A DNA stretch of 64,000 nucleotides, from NCBI GenBank assembly GCA_947503155.1, contig CANNCL010000001.1, positions 682,001 to 746,000 on the forward strand. The letters are read 5' to 3'. Below, one piece after another: positions 62,792-64,000 of the stretch. Every line of letters starts with the position of its first letter. Within the stretch, counting starts at the first letter, position 1. Both the position numbers and the translations under genes were made by a program. Under the pieces are notes generated by a model that did not search any database, was not told where the DNA came from, and worked only from the letters and a program-made list of their open reading frames with translations. The stretch comes from an uncultured Erythrobacter sp. GTDB lineage: Bacteria; Pseudomonadota; Alphaproteobacteria; Sphingomonadales; Sphingomonadaceae.

Positions 62792-62907
62792 ATCTGAAAA
62801 ACGAGACTTTTCAGTCTCTTGTGAAATGTCACTCGGTACCGTCTTTGACGCCACGCATAAATATTCCCTTTCAAAGCTACATTAGCGATTGCAGCCTGAA
62901 CTTCCGG

Positions 62908-64000
62908 TTACTCGGGTTCGAAGGTTATATCAACCTTGGAGTTTGCCGAGAGATTCTCGATTCGGAACGCTTTGCGCACCTCATCGCCCGGTAGCAGTTT
63001 GATTTGCCTGCTTTCCCTACCAGAGATGGCTATTGCCACAGTCCTGTTCAAGCTGTTTCGAACATGGAATTGGGTATCATCCCAGTGCTTCGAAATCGTT
63101 AACTCCAAGCTATCGAGCTCGTCCTTTGGGCCATTAATTCCACCCTTATAGATCGACTGCCACGCCTTAAAGCGAGAGCGAAACTCACGCACTTCACCCG
63201 GTGCAATTTCTAAATGCTTCGTTTCCGAAATGAGGTCCTCACCTTTGGACAAGTCTACTCCGGGCTCAAGAATCTCATCGTCTCCGGAGCGATTCCACTC
63301 TCCATCTCTCATAAACACACCGTTAGTGAGAGTAGGAAAGACCTTTATTGCCGGGTTTCGGTCAACTGCGTCGTCAGACCAAATTTTGATCTCAAAAGGA
63401 TACACCGCAGAATCTTTGTCGAGATAGTTGCCGACATAAAAGCGACGCGTCACATCCAATCTGATAAGGTTCTGAGCCTCGTCTACTTCCAACACATCGA
63501 CCGCTGTAACCATCGAGATACAGTCATATGAAATCCCCTTAAGTTTATCCCGCAAATAAGAGGTTTCTCCGCTTCTCAGTTTCTTAGCGCTGAATAGGAG
63601 CTCAATTTTGTCATCTACACTTCTGCCTCGGTCCGCGTCTCGCCGCTGGAAAAAGAGGATGAGAAAACCAAGCAGGGAGAAGAAGACGAGATCTTCGATG
63701 AATGATGCTGAAAGGCTTTGGAGGAATGGAGCTCGAAAACCGTCATTTTCACTCGCATATTGAGCGGCAAAAAATATTATTGTGGCGACTATCCCAAAGA
63801 CGAGCAAACTTGCGACGATTGGGAGATAATCACGCAACGTAGAGCTGAGGCTAATTCCACCAGATTTTGAGGTAATCCTCAAAATAGTGGCAAATGAAGA
63901 TATTAGAACAATGACCGCCGTCACGATCAAAAGTGTTACGGTGTCAGAGATCTGTCGACTTGCTAGTGCAATCAAGATGACGGCCGACGCAATCGTGATA
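62908..64000 (-). CDS. Membrane protein of unknown function, 5' end cut by window
   Basis: The frame is open to the right edge, so the N-terminus is missing; the visible part has about 364 residues. It has three hydrophobic helices (VTLLIVTAVIVLISSFATIL; LPIVASLLVFGIVATIIFFA; FIEDLVFFSLLGFLILFF), then a cytosolic or periplasmic domain of ~220 residues rich in charged strands (RRFYVGNYLDKDSAVYPFEI; FRSRFKAWQSIYKGG). I recognise no family. Codon use is like the island, so it is likely accessory. Confidence 0.75.
   Translation of the reverse strand, partial: ITIASAVILIALASRQISDTVTLLIVTAVIVLISSFATILRITSKSGGISLSSTLRDYLPIVASLLVFGIVATIIFFAAQYASENDGFRAPFLQSLSASFIEDLVFFSLLGFLILFFQRRDADRGRSVDDKIELLFSAKKLRSGETSYLRDKLKGISYDCISMVTAVDVLEVDEAQNLIRLDVTRRFYVGNYLDKDSAVYPFEIKIWSDDAVDRNPAIKVFPTLTNGVFMRDGEWNRSGDDEILEPGVDLSKGEDLISETKHLEIAPGEVREFRSRFKAWQSIYKGGINGPKDELDSLELTISKHWDDTQFHVRNSLNRTVAIAISGRESRQIKLLPGDEVRKAFRIENLSANSKVDITFEPE

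Noticed and set aside
62612..62854. An 80-codon minus-strand frame near the right end
   Set aside because: It runs across the perfect 12-bp terminator and has low-complexity, no motif and no ribosome binding site.
49944..62900. CRISPR array or cas genes that would explain the CARF-like motif
   Set aside because: I looked for regularly spaced repeats and for Cas-like proteins on both strands and saw none.
62100..62900. A direct copy of the tRNA-Arg 3' end that would mark attR
   Set aside because: No match longer than about six bases was found by eye, so no right attachment site is claimed.

Overview
The window looks like the chromosome of an alphaproteobacterium of the order Sphingomonadales, probably the Erythrobacteraceae. 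This is inferred from the gene set (UrcA, LytTR/LytS pairs, DUF2093, MmcB, COX15-type heme A synthase, quinone-type PyrD, ribosomal protein S9 with a long acidic N-terminal extension, an Rrf2-led SUF operon) and from GC-rich codon use. No marker gene here fixes the genus.

Positions 1-49943 read as ordinary core chromosome. In order they hold: a truncated LytTR regulator, UrcA and a metallophosphoesterase; rplM-rpsI; cutA-ctaA facing a MerC-like gene; a thiS-thiG fusion; an acyl-CoA synthetase, gamma-glutamyltransferase and pyrD; two AraC-type paralogues flanking a DUF885 peptidase; a full SUF iron-sulfur operon (18201-25184) preceded by an IscR-type box and an iron-box-like palindrome and interrupted by three non-SUF genes; adenosine kinase, a small cytochrome c, purD/xseA, an M23 peptidase and a phytase-like esterase; rpmB, tadA, RNase T2 and nadC; a LytTR/LytS pair; an envelope protease/DsbA cluster; a PAS protein; a sterol-desaturase-like enzyme; mmcB; and tRNA-Arg(CCG).

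From the 3' end of that tRNA (49943) to the right edge the sequence is a genomic island: more AT-rich, different codon use, no core genes. Near the tRNA are an AlpA-like regulator, a perfect 15-bp inverted repeat and a putative Rep-like protein. A compact four-gene operon follows (51998-57469): a C5-cytosine methyltransferase, a small deoxyribosyltransferase/TIR-like Rossmann protein, a protein kinase fused to a P-loop ATPase, and a Rossmann protein with a CARF-like motif. I read this as a candidate, possibly undescribed, anti-phage or genome-conflict system. A degraded second Rep copy lies just beyond it (about 57540-57660). Then come a 64-aa protein and a 1259-aa protein ending in a PD-(D/E)xK nuclease-like domain, which could be a second defence effector. 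A tyrosine-recombinase remnant (62139-62474) and a membrane protein cut by the window edge close the window. The broken integrase and Rep remnant suggest the island can no longer move by itself.

Regulatory and RNA features include several strong intrinsic terminators, a candidate small RNA or attenuator at 13945-14037, and overlapping divergent start codons of purD and xseA at 30348-30351. All functions were assigned by reading motifs, without database searches.
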